From NCBI RefSeq assembly GCF_001482195.1, contig NZ_KQ759763.1, positions 73,623-137,622 on the forward strand: a DNA stretch of 64,000 bases. Reading direction: 5' to 3'. A program made the translations under genes and the position numbers. A model generated the notes under the pieces. That model saw only the letters and a program-made list of their open reading frames with translations, did no database searches and was not told the DNA's origin. Source of the stretch: Luteimonas abyssi. Its GTDB lineage: Bacteria; Pseudomonadota; Gammaproteobacteria; Xanthomonadales; Xanthomonadaceae. The first letter of the stretch is position 1. Each line of letters starts with the position of its first letter. Shown one piece after another: positions 28,213 to 37,398 of the stretch.

Positions 28213-29146
28213 CACCGCGGCGGCCCCGAAGCCGCAGTCGGGACTGAACACCTGGCTCGACCACCATCTCTACAGCTTCGTCTCCAGCCTCGGCCGCGTG
28301 TTCCGCCGGCCGTGGGCCACGGCGTTGACCATCGGCGTCATGGCCGTGGCGCTGGCCTTGCCGCTGGGCCTGTGGCTGGTGCTCGACAACGTCTCGCGCC
28401 TGTCGGGCAGCGTGCAGCAGTCACGCGAGATCAGCGTGTTCCTGCAGTTGGACACCGCGCCCGAGCGGATGCAGGCGCTGGCCGACACCGTGGGGGGGCG
28501 CGAGGATGTGGCGGCGGTCGAGTTGCGCACCCCGGAGCAGGGCCTGGAGGAACTGCGCACGCGCGGCGGCCTGGGCGATGCGATCGACAGCCTCGAGGAC
28601 AACCCGCTGCCCGGCGTCCTGGTCGTGGTGCCCGCTGCCGACGACGCGCAACTGGCGCAGGCGCTGCAGGCGCTGCCGGAGGCCGAGCTGGTCCAGCACG
28701 ACACCGCCTGGCGCGAGCGCCTGGACGAGTGGCTGCGTTTCGCCGGCCGGGTGGCGTGGGTGCTGGCGGCGCTGCTGGGCCTGGGCGCGCTGCTGGTGGT
28801 CGGCAATACCGTGCGCCTGGACATCCAGTCGCGCCGCGAGGAGATCGGCGTGCTGCAGTTGCTCGGCGCCACCGATGGTTTCATCAAGCGGCCGTTCCTC
28901 TATCTCGGTGCCTGGTACGGGCTGGCCGCCGGCGTATTGGCGCTGGCCCTGCTGGGAGCGGCCGGGCTGGCCCTGCAGGTGCCGCTGGCCGAACTGGCCG
29001 CCACCTACGGCAGCGGCTTCGCGCTGCGTGGCTTCGACCCGCTGCGCGTGCTCGTGGTGCTGGCCACGGCGGGCGCCCTGGGCTGGCTGGGGGCGGCGGT
29101 GGTGACCGGGCATTATCTGCGGCAGACCCGGCCGACCGAGGCCTGA
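28205..29146 (+). CDS. ftsX: Cell division protein FtsX
   Basis: FtsX is the integral membrane partner of FtsE. The 313-residue product has an N-terminal cytoplasmic helix, a first transmembrane helix (ALTIGVMAVALALPLGLWLV, ~residues 40-60), a periplasmic domain of about 100 residues, and three further helices at ~180-200, ~235-260 and ~285-305. The conserved FtsX segment RRFEEIGVLQLLG-like (here SRREEIGVLQLLGATDGFIK) precedes the third helix. The start ATG 28205 overlaps the ftsE stop, and the next gene begins three bases after the stop. Confidence 0.95.
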   Translation: MSDTAAAPKPQSGLNTWLDHHLYSFVSSLGRVFRRPWATALTIGVMAVALALPLGLWLVLDNVSRLSGSVQQSREISVFLQLDTAPERMQALADTVGGREDVAAVELRTPEQGLEELRTRGGLGDAIDSLEDNPLPGVLVVVPAADDAQLAQALQALPEAELVQHDTAWRERLDEWLRFAGRVAWVLAALLGLGALLVVGNTVRLDIQSRREEIGVLQLLGATDGFIKRPFLYLGAWYGLAAGVLALALLGAAGLALQVPLAELAATYGSGFALRGFDPLRVLVVLATAGALGWLGAAVVTGHYLRQTRPTEA

Positions 29147-29149
29147 GGG

Positions 29150-29989
29150 GTGACGGCCGCGCCCACCGCGCCGGACCTGCGTCACGTCGTCGGCGATGTG
29201 CCGAGGATCATGGTGGTCGACGGTTCGCGGCTGGTGCGCCGGCTCATCGGCGACGTGCTGCGGCAGGAGCTGCCTGCGGTCGAGGTGGTCGATTGCGCCG
29301 GCCTCGCCGCGGCGCGTGCCGCGCTCGAAGACGCACCGGTGGACCTGGTGACCACCTCGCTGGTCCTGCCCGACGGCGACGGCCAGCAGCTCGCACGGAC
29401 CGTGCGTGAGGCCGCGGGCCAGAAGTACGTGCCGGTGATCGTGGTGTCCGGCCAGGCGCAGGCGCACCTGGAGATGCGCCGCTTCACCGAGGATGTCACC
29501 GATTATTTCGACAAGGCCGACGGTCATCGCGCGCTGGCCGCCTTCGTCCGTGGCTACGTGATGCCGCAGCCGATCCCCGGCGCGCGGGTGCTGTATGTGG
29601 AGGACAGCCGTACCGTCGCGATGGCGACCAAGCGGATGCTGGCCTCGCACGGTATGGACGTGACCCACATGCTCGGCGCGGAAGAGGCGATCGACTGGCT
29701 GCATGCGCGCCGCGGCGACGAGACCGCGCCCGGTACCGACCTGCTGCTGACCGATGTCTACCTCAAGGGCGAACTCAGCGGGCGTGACCTGCTGCAGGTG
29801 GTGCGCAACGAACTGGGTTACGGCAAGCGCCGGCTGCCGGTGCTGGTGATGACCGGCGACGACAACCGCGTGAACCAGATGGCGTTGTTGCGCGATGGCG
29901 CCAACGACCTGGTGCTCAAACCGATCGAGGAGCGACTGCTGGTGACCAAGGCGCTGTTCCAGCTGCGGCTGGCGAGGCTGGGCACGTGA
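29150..29989 (+). CDS. Double receiver-domain protein, first receiver degenerate
   Basis: The 279-residue product holds two CheY-like receiver domains and no output domain. Receiver 2 (~residues 145-275) is complete: acidic pair in VLYVEDS, phospho-acceptor Asp202 in LLTDVYLKG, Thr in VMTGDD and Lys in LVLKPI. Receiver 1 (~residues 17-135) keeps the first Asp (MVVDGS) and a Lys (DYFDKADG), but the acceptor position is Ser70 (TTSLVLPDG), so it should not be phosphorylated at that site. The start is GTG 29150, three bases after ftsX; the stop overlaps ung. It may regulate by protein contact, perhaps with another kinase; the link with division is inferred from position only. Confidence 0.85.
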   Translation: MTAAPTAPDLRHVVGDVPRIMVVDGSRLVRRLIGDVLRQELPAVEVVDCAGLAAARAALEDAPVDLVTTSLVLPDGDGQQLARTVREAAGQKYVPVIVVSGQAQAHLEMRRFTEDVTDYFDKADGHRALAAFVRGYVMPQPIPGARVLYVEDSRTVAMATKRMLASHGMDVTHMLGAEEAIDWLHARRGDETAPGTDLLLTDVYLKGELSGRDLLQVVRNELGYGKRRLPVLVMTGDDNRVNQMALLRDGANDLVLKPIEERLLVTKALFQLRLARLGT

Positions 29990-30744
29990 GCGCCGCCGGC
30001 GAGGCGTCCGGGAGCGCGGCGGGCGAGGACCGCATCCGTCTGGAGCCCTCCTGGAAGGCGCGGGTCGGCGATTACCTGGCGCGCCCGGAGATGCGCGAGC
30101 TGTCGGGGTTCCTGCGCGAGCGACGCGCCTCCGGCGCACGGATCTATCCGCCCGGCCCGCGCATCTTCGCCGCGTTCGATGCCACGCCGTTCGACGACGT
30201 GCGCGTGGTCGTCCTCGGCCAGGATCCGTATCACGGTCCCGGACAGGCGCACGGCCTGTGCTTCTCGGTGCTGCCGGGGGTGCCGGTGCCGCCGTCGCTG
30301 GGCAACATGTACAAGGAGATCCAGCGCGATCTCGGCATCGCTCCGCCGGACCACGGTTGCCTGCTGCCGTGGGCGCAGCGCGGCGTGTTGTTGCTCAATG
30401 CGGTGCTGACGGTGGAGCAGGGCAAGGCCGGCGCGCACCAGGGCAAGGGCTGGGAGGGGTTCACCGATCATGTCGTGGAGACCCTCAACCACGAGCGCGA
30501 GGGACTGGTGTTCCTGCTGTGGGGCAGCTACGCCCAGGCCAAGGGCCGGGTGATCGATCCGCGCCGGCACAAGGTGCTGCGGACCACGCATCCCTCACCG
30601 TTGTCGGCGCACCGCGGTTTCACGGGCAGCGGACACTTCTCTGCCGCGAACGACTACCTGCGTCGCCGCGGCATGGGGGAGATCGACTGGTCGCTGCCTG
30701 CGCGAGCGGACGTGGAGCGCATGCTCGCCGCCGACGGCAGCTGA
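29986..30744 (+). CDS. ung: Uracil-DNA glycosylase
   Basis: Ung removes uracil from DNA and starts base excision repair in the cytoplasm. The 252-residue product has family-1 motifs: VVVLGQDPYHGPGQAHGL with the catalytic Asp near residue 80, LLLNAVLTVE, the LLWGSYAQ strand and the DNA-binding HPSPLSAHRGF loop. GTG 29986 overlaps the preceding stop by four bases, so translation is coupled to the receiver gene. The first ~20 residues are Ala/Gly/Glu-rich and variable. RpoH follows after a 235-base gap with its own promoter. Confidence 0.96.
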   Translation: MSAAGEASGSAAGEDRIRLEPSWKARVGDYLARPEMRELSGFLRERRASGARIYPPGPRIFAAFDATPFDDVRVVVLGQDPYHGPGQAHGLCFSVLPGVPVPPSLGNMYKEIQRDLGIAPPDHGCLLPWAQRGVLLLNAVLTVEQGKAGAHQGKGWEGFTDHVVETLNHEREGLVFLLWGSYAQAKGRVIDPRRHKVLRTTHPSPLSAHRGFTGSGHFSAANDYLRRRGMGEIDWSLPARADVERMLAADGS

Positions 30745-30925
30745 ACGCGCGGACATGCCCGGCGGCGCGGACCGGCGTCGCCTCGACCCCATGCACGTGG
30801 CGTTGAGGGAGCCGGGCGTAACATCGATCCGGTTCTCCACCGCTGCCAGTCCCTTGCGGCACACCCTCGGAACAGCGGCGAGCGCTTGCTCAGCAGCATC
30901 TGGATTGTCCCACTGATGGGATTCA

Positions 30926-30953
30926 GGAACTTTTTCTGTACTCAGCAGTCCAA
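30926..30953 (+). promoter_or_regulatory. Sigma-E-like promoter for rpoH
   Basis: GGAACTT (30926-30932) and TCCAA (30949-30953) are separated by 16 bases, matching the general pattern of RpoE promoters (GGAACTT, 15-16 bases, TC-AA/TCTGA). E. coli rpoH also has a sigma-E promoter with this layout. The start point would be about 30960, giving a leader near 20 bases that ends in GAGG before ATG 30980. AGCAGTC (30944-30950) and GACTGCT (30960-30966) also form a dyad over this site. Confidence 0.6.
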
Positions 30954-30979
30954 TAGTTCGACTGCTAAGATGAGGCCCT

Positions 30980-31858
<879 letters not shown>

Positions 31859-31880
31859 TCGTCCAACGTCCCTGGCACCA

Positions 31881-31912
31881 GCGAAACGGCCCGCGAAAGC
31901 GGGCCGTTTCGC
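31881..31912. terminator. Bidirectional terminator, rpoH / zupT
   Basis: GCGAAACGGCCCGC and GCGGGCCGTTTCGC form a 14-bp perfect stem with a GAAA loop, 22 bases after rpoH and 60 bases beyond the end of the convergent ZIP gene. Confidence 0.85.
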
Positions 31913-31972
31913 GTCCGGGCGCGTCGATCGCCGTCAGGCCCTGCCGCCGTGGTCGCTTTCGCCGGTCCGTGC

Positions 31973-32782
31973 CTACCATTTGAACAGCACAAGACTCAGC
32001 GCGAGTGCGGACATGCCGGCCACGAGGCCGTAGACGGTTTCGTGGCCCTTGGCGTAGCGCTTGGCCGCGGGCAGCAGTTCGTCGAGGGCGAGGAACACCA
32101 TGACGCCGGCGATCAGGCCGAACACGCCGCCGAAGACCGCATCCGACATCACCGGCGCCAGCAGCAGGTAGCCGATGATCGCGCCCACCGGTTCGGCCAG
32201 GCCGGACAGCAGCGATGCGCCGAACGCCAGGCCCTTGTTGTTGGTCGCGTAGTAGACCGGCACCGCGATGGCGATGCCTTCGGGAATGTTGTGGATGGCG
32301 ATCGCGAAGGCCAGCGGCATGCCCACGGCGGGATCGCCGACGGTGGCGAAGAAAGTCGCCAGGCCTTCGGGAAAGTTGTGCGCGGTGATCGCGATCGCGG
32401 TCAGCAGGCCGACGCGCTTGATGTACTCGCGGTTGTGTTCGCGGAAGAACGGATCGTCGGCCTCCAGGCGTTCGTGCGGATTGGGGACGAAATGATCGAT
32501 CGCCACGATCAGCAACAGGCCGGCGAGGAACGCGACGATCGCCCAGGTGAAGCCGAGGCTGTCGCCGTAGGCGAGGGTGAAGGACTCGATCGATTTGTTG
32601 AGGATCTCCGACAGCGACACGAACACCATCGCGCCGCCGGCGAAGGCGAGGCCGAAGGCCAGCATCCGCGCGTTGGGTGCCTTGGTGGTGAACACCAGTA
32701 ACCCGCCGATGCCGGTGGCGAGGCCGGCCGCGGTGGTGACCGCCAGTGCGATCAGGATGTTGGAGAGGGCGATGTCGGCCAT
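31973..32782 (-). CDS. zupT: ZIP family zinc transporter (ZupT-type)
   Basis: ZupT imports zinc and other divalent metals across the inner membrane. The 269-residue product has eight hydrophobic helices and the two paired metal-site motifs HNFPEG (~residue 136) and HNIPEG (~residue 165), with an E in EPVGA of the next helix. The start ATG 32782 begins the first helix; an Arg-rich 18-codon extension upstream is unlikely. A dyad 84 bases upstream could be an operator. The metal-efflux operon czcCBA lies a few kb downstream, so the area balances metal uptake and export. Confidence 0.92.
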   Translation of the reverse strand: MADIALSNILIALAVTTAAGLATGIGGLLVFTTKAPNARMLAFGLAFAGGAMVFVSLSEILNKSIESFTLAYGDSLGFTWAIVAFLAGLLLIVAIDHFVPNPHERLEADDPFFREHNREYIKRVGLLTAIAITAHNFPEGLATFFATVGDPAVGMPLAFAIAIHNIPEGIAIAVPVYYATNNKGLAFGASLLSGLAEPVGAIIGYLLLAPVMSDAVFGGVFGLIAGVMVFLALDELLPAAKRYAKGHETVYGLVAGMSALALSLVLFKW

Positions 32783-32865
32783 GGCGCGGCGGATTCCTGC
32801 TCGCCGCGGCCGTGGGCGTGCGTCAGGGCGGCGCACGTCCCGGCGTCCGGGCGTCGGCCCATGGT

Positions 32866-32879
32866 ATAGCCTCGGCTAT
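32866..32879. promoter_or_regulatory. Dyad upstream of zupT
   Basis: ATAGCC-TC-GGCTAT is a perfect 6-bp inverted repeat 84 bases before zupT, between it and the end of the NDH-2 gene. It overlaps a TATACC hexamer on the - strand. It does not obviously match the Zur consensus. Confidence 0.2.
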
Positions 32880-32930
32880 GAAGGCGACAGCGCGCGGTCG
32901 CCTGCCGCTGGGCCGGGGAGGACGGCAGAG

Positions 32931-34289
32931 TCAGCGGCGGCTGTGCGGGTCGTGATCCGGGGGCGCGGCGGGCGCAGGCGCGTCTTCCGCCGGCCCGAAG
33001 ATGATCCTCGCCCCGCGCTGATAGGTCCAGTAGGCCCAGGTCCAGTTGAGCAGCACCACCAGCCGGTTGCGGAAGCCGATCAGGAAGAACACGTGCGCCC
33101 ACAGCCAGAACCACCAGGCGAGCACGCCCGACAACCGGACCCTGCCCAGATCGGCGACGGCAGCCTGGCGGCCGATGGTCGCGAGATTGCCGAAGTCGCG
33201 GTAGCGGAACGCCGCGCCTGCGGCGCCCTCGAGACGGGCGCGGATCGTCCGGGCGACATGGTGGCCCATCTGCTTCGCGGCCGGGGCCACGCCGGGCACC
33301 GGGCGGCCGTCCTGGACGACGGTGGCGAGGTCGCCGGCGACGAAGATCTCGGGGTGGCCGGGCACGGACAGGTCGGGTCCGACCTGCACCCGGCCGGCGC
33401 GGTCGAGCGGCACGTCCAGGGCACGGCCGAGCGGCGAGGCGGCGACGCCGGCCGCCCAGACCAAGGTGCGCGCCGGCACGAAACGTTCGCCGAGGCGGAA
33501 GCCTTCGGCATCGATGTCGGACACCGGCGTGCCGGTCAGCACTTCCACCCCGAGCCGCTCCAGCTGCCTGCGCGCCCGCTCCGACAAGGCATCGGGAAAG
33601 GCGGACAGGACGCGCGGTCCGGCCTCGACCAGGCGCACCCTCGCACTGGCCGGATCGATGTTGCGGAATTCCTCGCGCAGCGTGTGGCGTGCGATCTCGG
33701 CGAGTGTGCCGGCCAGTTCCACGCCGGTCGGCCCGCCGCCGACGATGGCGAAGCTCAACCAGGCCGCGCGCCGGTCGGGATCGGTCTCGGCTTCGGCGCG
33801 CTCGAAGGCCAGCAGGAGACGACGGCGCAGCAGCAATGCGTCCTCCAGCGTCTTCAGGCCCGGCGCATGCGCGGCCCAGTGATCGTTGCCGAAGTAGGCG
33901 TGGGTGGCGCCGGTGGCGAGCAGCAGGGTGTCGTAGGCCAGGATAGTGGTGTCGGCAGCGTCGCCATCGGGCGCGCCGTCGTGGAGCCGGATGCGGCGCG
34001 CGGCCTTGTCGATGCCGGTCACCGTGGCCATGCGCACTTCGACGTTGCGCTGCCGACGCAGGATGTGCCGCAACGGTGCGGCGATGTCGGGTGCCGACAG
34101 GCCGGCGGTCGCGACCTGGTAGAGCAGCGGCTGGAACAGGTGGTGGTTGCCGCGATCGACCAGGGTGATGCGCACCGGTGCGCGGGCCAGGCCGCGCGCG
34201 GCCCAGAGGCCGGCGAAGCCACCGCCCACGATGACGATGTGCGGCCGGGCGTCGTGCGCTGCGGAGGCGGTTCGGGATGTCGAGGTCAT
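32931..34289 (-). CDS. ndh: Type II NADH:quinone oxidoreductase (NDH-2)
   Basis: NDH-2 is a single-subunit flavoprotein that passes electrons from NADH to quinone without pumping protons. The 452-residue product has the FAD-binding VIVGGGFAGLWAARGL (~residues 18-35), the NAD-binding IVGGGPTGVELAGTLAEIA (~residue 165), the family quinone-site segment APAAKQMGHHVAR, and a C-terminal amphipathic/hydrophobic part (WWFWLWAHVFFLIGF) that attaches to the membrane. It is divergent from the Cys/His-rich protein and czc genes. Together with the bd oxidase it would form a short, non-pumping respiratory branch. Confidence 0.9.
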   Translation of the reverse strand: MTSTSRTASAAHDARPHIVIVGGGFAGLWAARGLARAPVRITLVDRGNHHLFQPLLYQVATAGLSAPDIAAPLRHILRRQRNVEVRMATVTGIDKAARRIRLHDGAPDGDAADTTILAYDTLLLATGATHAYFGNDHWAAHAPGLKTLEDALLLRRRLLLAFERAEAETDPDRRAAWLSFAIVGGGPTGVELAGTLAEIARHTLREEFRNIDPASARVRLVEAGPRVLSAFPDALSERARRQLERLGVEVLTGTPVSDIDAEGFRLGERFVPARTLVWAAGVAASPLGRALDVPLDRAGRVQVGPDLSVPGHPEIFVAGDLATVVQDGRPVPGVAPAAKQMGHHVARTIRARLEGAAGAAFRYRDFGNLATIGRQAAVADLGRVRLSGVLAWWFWLWAHVFFLIGFRNRLVVLLNWTWAYWTYQRGARIIFGPAEDAPAPAAPPDHDPHSRR

Positions 34290-34467
34290 GCATCCACTCT
34301 ACGGGCGGACCCGTGCAGGCGCGATGGCGAACGACCGATCCACGCCACAAGCGCCAGCGCCAGCGCCAGCGTCAGCTGAATGCTGGCCGGTACGCGGTGC
34401 CCGAGCGGCGCCCGGCGCGCGACTTTGTGATTGTGTCCGCCTCGTCGTGCCTTCGATACTCGCCGAC

Positions 34468-34827
34468 ATGCCTCGGGAACTCCACGGATTCGCGCGCACC
34501 GTCGCCATGCTGCTGATCGCAGTGCTGGTGGCGGTGCCCGTGGCCGATGCATTCGCCTGCTCGCTGGAGCTCGAGTCCTCGCACGCCGCGGTGCACGCAT
34601 CCGAGCGCGGCGGGGATCCAGTGCCCGCAACGCAGGGCGACGAAGGCGACGCCGAGCGCCCGCATGGTGTCTGTGCGCACAACCACTGCCACCACACCAC
34701 CGCCAACGTGCCGGTACGCGTCGCGTTGTCCCAGGACATGCTCGCGCGCAGCCCAGGCATGTCGTTCGAAGACGACGGCCGTCCGCAACACGCCTCGGAC
34801 GGCCTGATGAGGCCTCCCCGGATCTGA
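34468..34827 (+). CDS. Small secreted Cys/His-rich protein in the czc operon
   Basis: The 119-residue product begins with a hydrophobic signal-type segment (ARTVAMLLIAVLVAVPVADA, ~residues 9-29). The mature part is acidic and has a metal-ligand cluster GVCAHNHCHHTT near residue 66-77, plus other His and Cys. It lies 73 bases upstream of the czcC-like gene on the same strand. Small secreted proteins of this sort are common ahead of czc operons in this lineage; a role as periplasmic metal binder or sensor is likely but not shown. The ATG lacks a good ribosome site, so the start is tentative. Confidence 0.6.
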   Translation: MPRELHGFARTVAMLLIAVLVAVPVADAFACSLELESSHAAVHASERGGDPVPATQGDEGDAERPHGVCAHNHCHHTTANVPVRVALSQDMLARSPGMSFEDDGRPQHASDGLMRPPRI

Positions 34828-34900
34828 CGCGCAAACCCCCGCCAGTGCGCGGGGCGTTCACGTCGTCACTCCGATCCGGAAGCCTTCACAGGAGTCGTCC

Positions 34901-36157
34901 ATGTTCATGCCGCTCGGCCGGCCGCTTCGCGCGGTGGGTCTGGCTGCGGCTGTCCTGGTTTGCGTCGCGCCCGCCGTGGCCGCGCAACCCGGACAGGTCG
35001 CGCCTTCATACGATGTATTGATCGACCGGTTGCACCGGATGCCCGCGGCGCTGGAGGCCGCGGCGCGGTCCGATGCCGCCCGGGAACGGGCCACGCAGGC
35101 CCGTGCATTGCCCAATCCCACGCTCGCCTGGGATCTGGAGAGTTTCCGCGGAACCGGGGCCTATCGAGGCTTCGGCAATGCCGAATCGACCGTCTCCCTG
35201 AGCCAGCCGCTGGAGCTGTTCGGCCAGCGCGGCGCGCGGATCCGGGCGGCGACGGCCGAAGCCGATGCCGAAGGACTGCGCGGCGAACAGCTGCGCTGGC
35301 AGGCCGCCGCGCGTTTCGCGCTCGCCTACGCCGAAGCCGAGGCGGCGGCACGCCGCCATCTGTTGGCCGAGGAGGCGCTGGCGCTGACCGAGCAGGATGC
35401 GCGTGCGGTGACGGTGATGGTCGAACGCGGCCGCGAAGCCGCCCTGCGGCAGGTGCAGGCCGAGAGCGAGGCCGAGTTCGCCCGCGCCGCGCTGGACGAG
35501 GCGCAGGCGATCCGGGAGGCGGCGTTCGCGCGCCTCGCGGCCATCGCCATGCTCGACGGGCCGGTGGCGACGATCGGCGACAGCCTGCTCGACCGCGTGC
35601 CCGATCCGCACATCGACCACACCGGCACGCCGCTGCCGGTGCGCATCGCGCAGGCCGAGCTGGATGCGACCGGGCGGCTGGTGACGGTCGAGCAGCGTCG
35701 GAGCCGGCCGGATGTCAGTGCGTCGATCGGCCGGCAGCGGTTCCGCGAATCCGGAGACGAGGCGTTGAGCGTCGGCCTGGCGCTGACGGTGCCGCTGTTC
35801 GACCGCAACCGTGCGGGCATCCGCGCCGCCCACGCCGACCGTCGGGCCGCGGAAGCGCGACTGGATGCGCAGCGGCAGGAAGCGAAGGCCGATCATCTGG
35901 CCGCGGAAGCGACGCTGTCCGCGTCCCGGTCGCGGACCCGCGCTGCCGACGACGGTGTGTCCGCGGCGCAGGAGGCCTACCGCCTGGCGCGCATCGGCTT
36001 CGACGCCGGCCGCATCGCCCAGCTCGAACTGCGCAGCACGCGCGCGGCCCTGATCGCCGCACGCAGCGCCGCCGTGGATGCGCGCGTCGCGCGGGTGATG
36101 GCCGAAATCGAAATGGCGCTGGTCGAAGGCCGCGCCCCGTTCGGAGAATTCCCATGA
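34901..36157 (+). CDS. czcC: CzcC-type outer-membrane factor of a metal efflux pump
   Basis: TolC-family outer-membrane channels carry substrates from the RND pump to the outside. The 418-residue product has a signal peptide ending VAAQP and the two repeats of the family: long helices with Ala/Glu/Arg heptads (~residues 55-200 and ~300-410) and beta strands (VSLSQPLELFGQRGARI and LALTVPLFDRNRAGIRAA). AGGAG sits just ahead of ATG 34901. The stop overlaps czcB by four bases. Confidence 0.9.
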   Translation: MFMPLGRPLRAVGLAAAVLVCVAPAVAAQPGQVAPSYDVLIDRLHRMPAALEAAARSDAARERATQARALPNPTLAWDLESFRGTGAYRGFGNAESTVSLSQPLELFGQRGARIRAATAEADAEGLRGEQLRWQAAARFALAYAEAEAAARRHLLAEEALALTEQDARAVTVMVERGREAALRQVQAESEAEFARAALDEAQAIREAAFARLAAIAMLDGPVATIGDSLLDRVPDPHIDHTGTPLPVRIAQAELDATGRLVTVEQRRSRPDVSASIGRQRFRESGDEALSVGLALTVPLFDRNRAGIRAAHADRRAAEARLDAQRQEAKADHLAAEATLSASRSRTRAADDGVSAAQEAYRLARIGFDAGRIAQLELRSTRAALIAARSAAVDARVARVMAEIEMALVEGRAPFGEFP

Positions 36158-37389
36158 GTATCGAGACCACACTGCGGCGCCGGCTGGCGCTGGCCGCCGC
36201 GCTGCTGGCCGCACTCGCGGCCGGCTTCGGGCTGGCGCGACTGGGGGGCGACGTACAGGACGGGCGTGCGGATACGGACGAGCGTTCGGCGTCCGCGAAC
36301 CATGCGTCCGCGCCGAGTGAACCGCACGACGGGCGTGAGAACGACGCGGAGCCCACCGAGGCGGGAGACGGTCACGACGACAACGTCGTGACGCTGACGC
36401 CGCGCCAGATCGAGGCCTCGGGCATCGAGGTGATCGCGGTCGGCCGGGGCGGCGGCGGCGAGACCCGTCTGAGCGGTCGCATCGAGCCGGCCATCGGCGC
36501 GCGTGCGGCGGTGTCGGCGGCGATGGGCGGTCGCATCGAGCGGGTGCTCGTCGCACCCGGTAGCGTGGTGCGCGAGGGGCAACCGCTGGCGATCCTCGTC
36601 AGCGGCGAAGCGGCCACCTGGCGCGCCAGCGCCGATGCCGCGCAGGCCGAGGCCGAGGCGGCCCGGCTCGCCTTCCAGCGCGACCAGGCACTGGTGGCCG
36701 AGGGCGTCGTCGCCCGGCAGGAACTCGAAGCCTCGCGCGCGCGTTCGCTGGCGACCGATGCGTCGGCACGCGCGGCCGCCGCGCAGGTGCGGGCGGCGGG
36801 GTCGCCCGACGCCGGCGGGCGCGCAACGATCACCAGTCCGGTGGCCGGCATCGTCGGCAGCGTCGCAGTGACGCCGGGCAGCGTGGTCTCCGCGGGCGCG
36901 ATGGTCGCGACGGTCACCGATCCGGCGCAGTCGGAAGTGCTGTTCACCGCACCGCCCGCGCTGGCCGCACGTGTCGCGCCGGGGATGCGGATCGAGGTCA
37001 CCGGGCCGGACGGCAGTTTCGCCGCACAGGTGGTCGGCACCGCGCCGGATATCAGCGAGGCCAGCGGGGCGACGCTGATTCGCGCGCAGGCCACGGCGGG
37101 GTGGCGACTGCCGCCGCCGGGATCACCGGTGGCCGGCGTGGTGGTGACGTCCCGGGACGTCGACACGCTGTCGGTTCCGGCCGATGCCGTGCAGACGGTG
37201 GACGGGCGTCAGGTCGTGTTCGTCGCCGGCGATGCGGGCTTCCGCGCCACGCCGGTGCTGGTCGGGCGTCGTGCCGGCCACCGCGTGGAGATCCTCGACG
37301 GACTCGACGCCGCGGCGCGCATCGCCGGACGCAACGCGTTCCTGCTCAAGGCCGAACTCGCCAAGGGCGAGGCCGGCCACGACCACTAG
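36154..37389 (+). CDS. czcB: CzcB-type periplasmic adaptor
   Basis: This membrane-fusion protein links the RND pump to the outer-membrane channel. The 411-residue product has an N-terminal membrane anchor (~residues 10-27), a His/Asp/Glu-rich linker at ~45-76, the lipoyl halves (GGRIERVLVAPGSVVREGQP and ATITSPVAGIVGSV), a coiled-coil between them rich in Ala/Glu, and a beta-barrel domain with the final segment VEILDGLDAAARIAGRN. The tail ends in GHDH, another possible metal site. The overlap with czcC and nine bases to czcA show an operon. Confidence 0.93.
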   Translation: MSIETTLRRRLALAAALLAALAAGFGLARLGGDVQDGRADTDERSASANHASAPSEPHDGRENDAEPTEAGDGHDDNVVTLTPRQIEASGIEVIAVGRGGGGETRLSGRIEPAIGARAAVSAAMGGRIERVLVAPGSVVREGQPLAILVSGEAATWRASADAAQAEAEAARLAFQRDQALVAEGVVARQELEASRARSLATDASARAAAAQVRAAGSPDAGGRATITSPVAGIVGSVAVTPGSVVSAGAMVATVTDPAQSEVLFTAPPALAARVAPGMRIEVTGPDGSFAAQVVGTAPDISEASGATLIRAQATAGWRLPPPGSPVAGVVVTSRDVDTLSVPADAVQTVDGRQVVFVAGDAGFRATPVLVGRRAGHRVEILDGLDAAARIAGRNAFLLKAELAKGEAGHDH

Positions 37390-37398
37390 GAGACCGTC

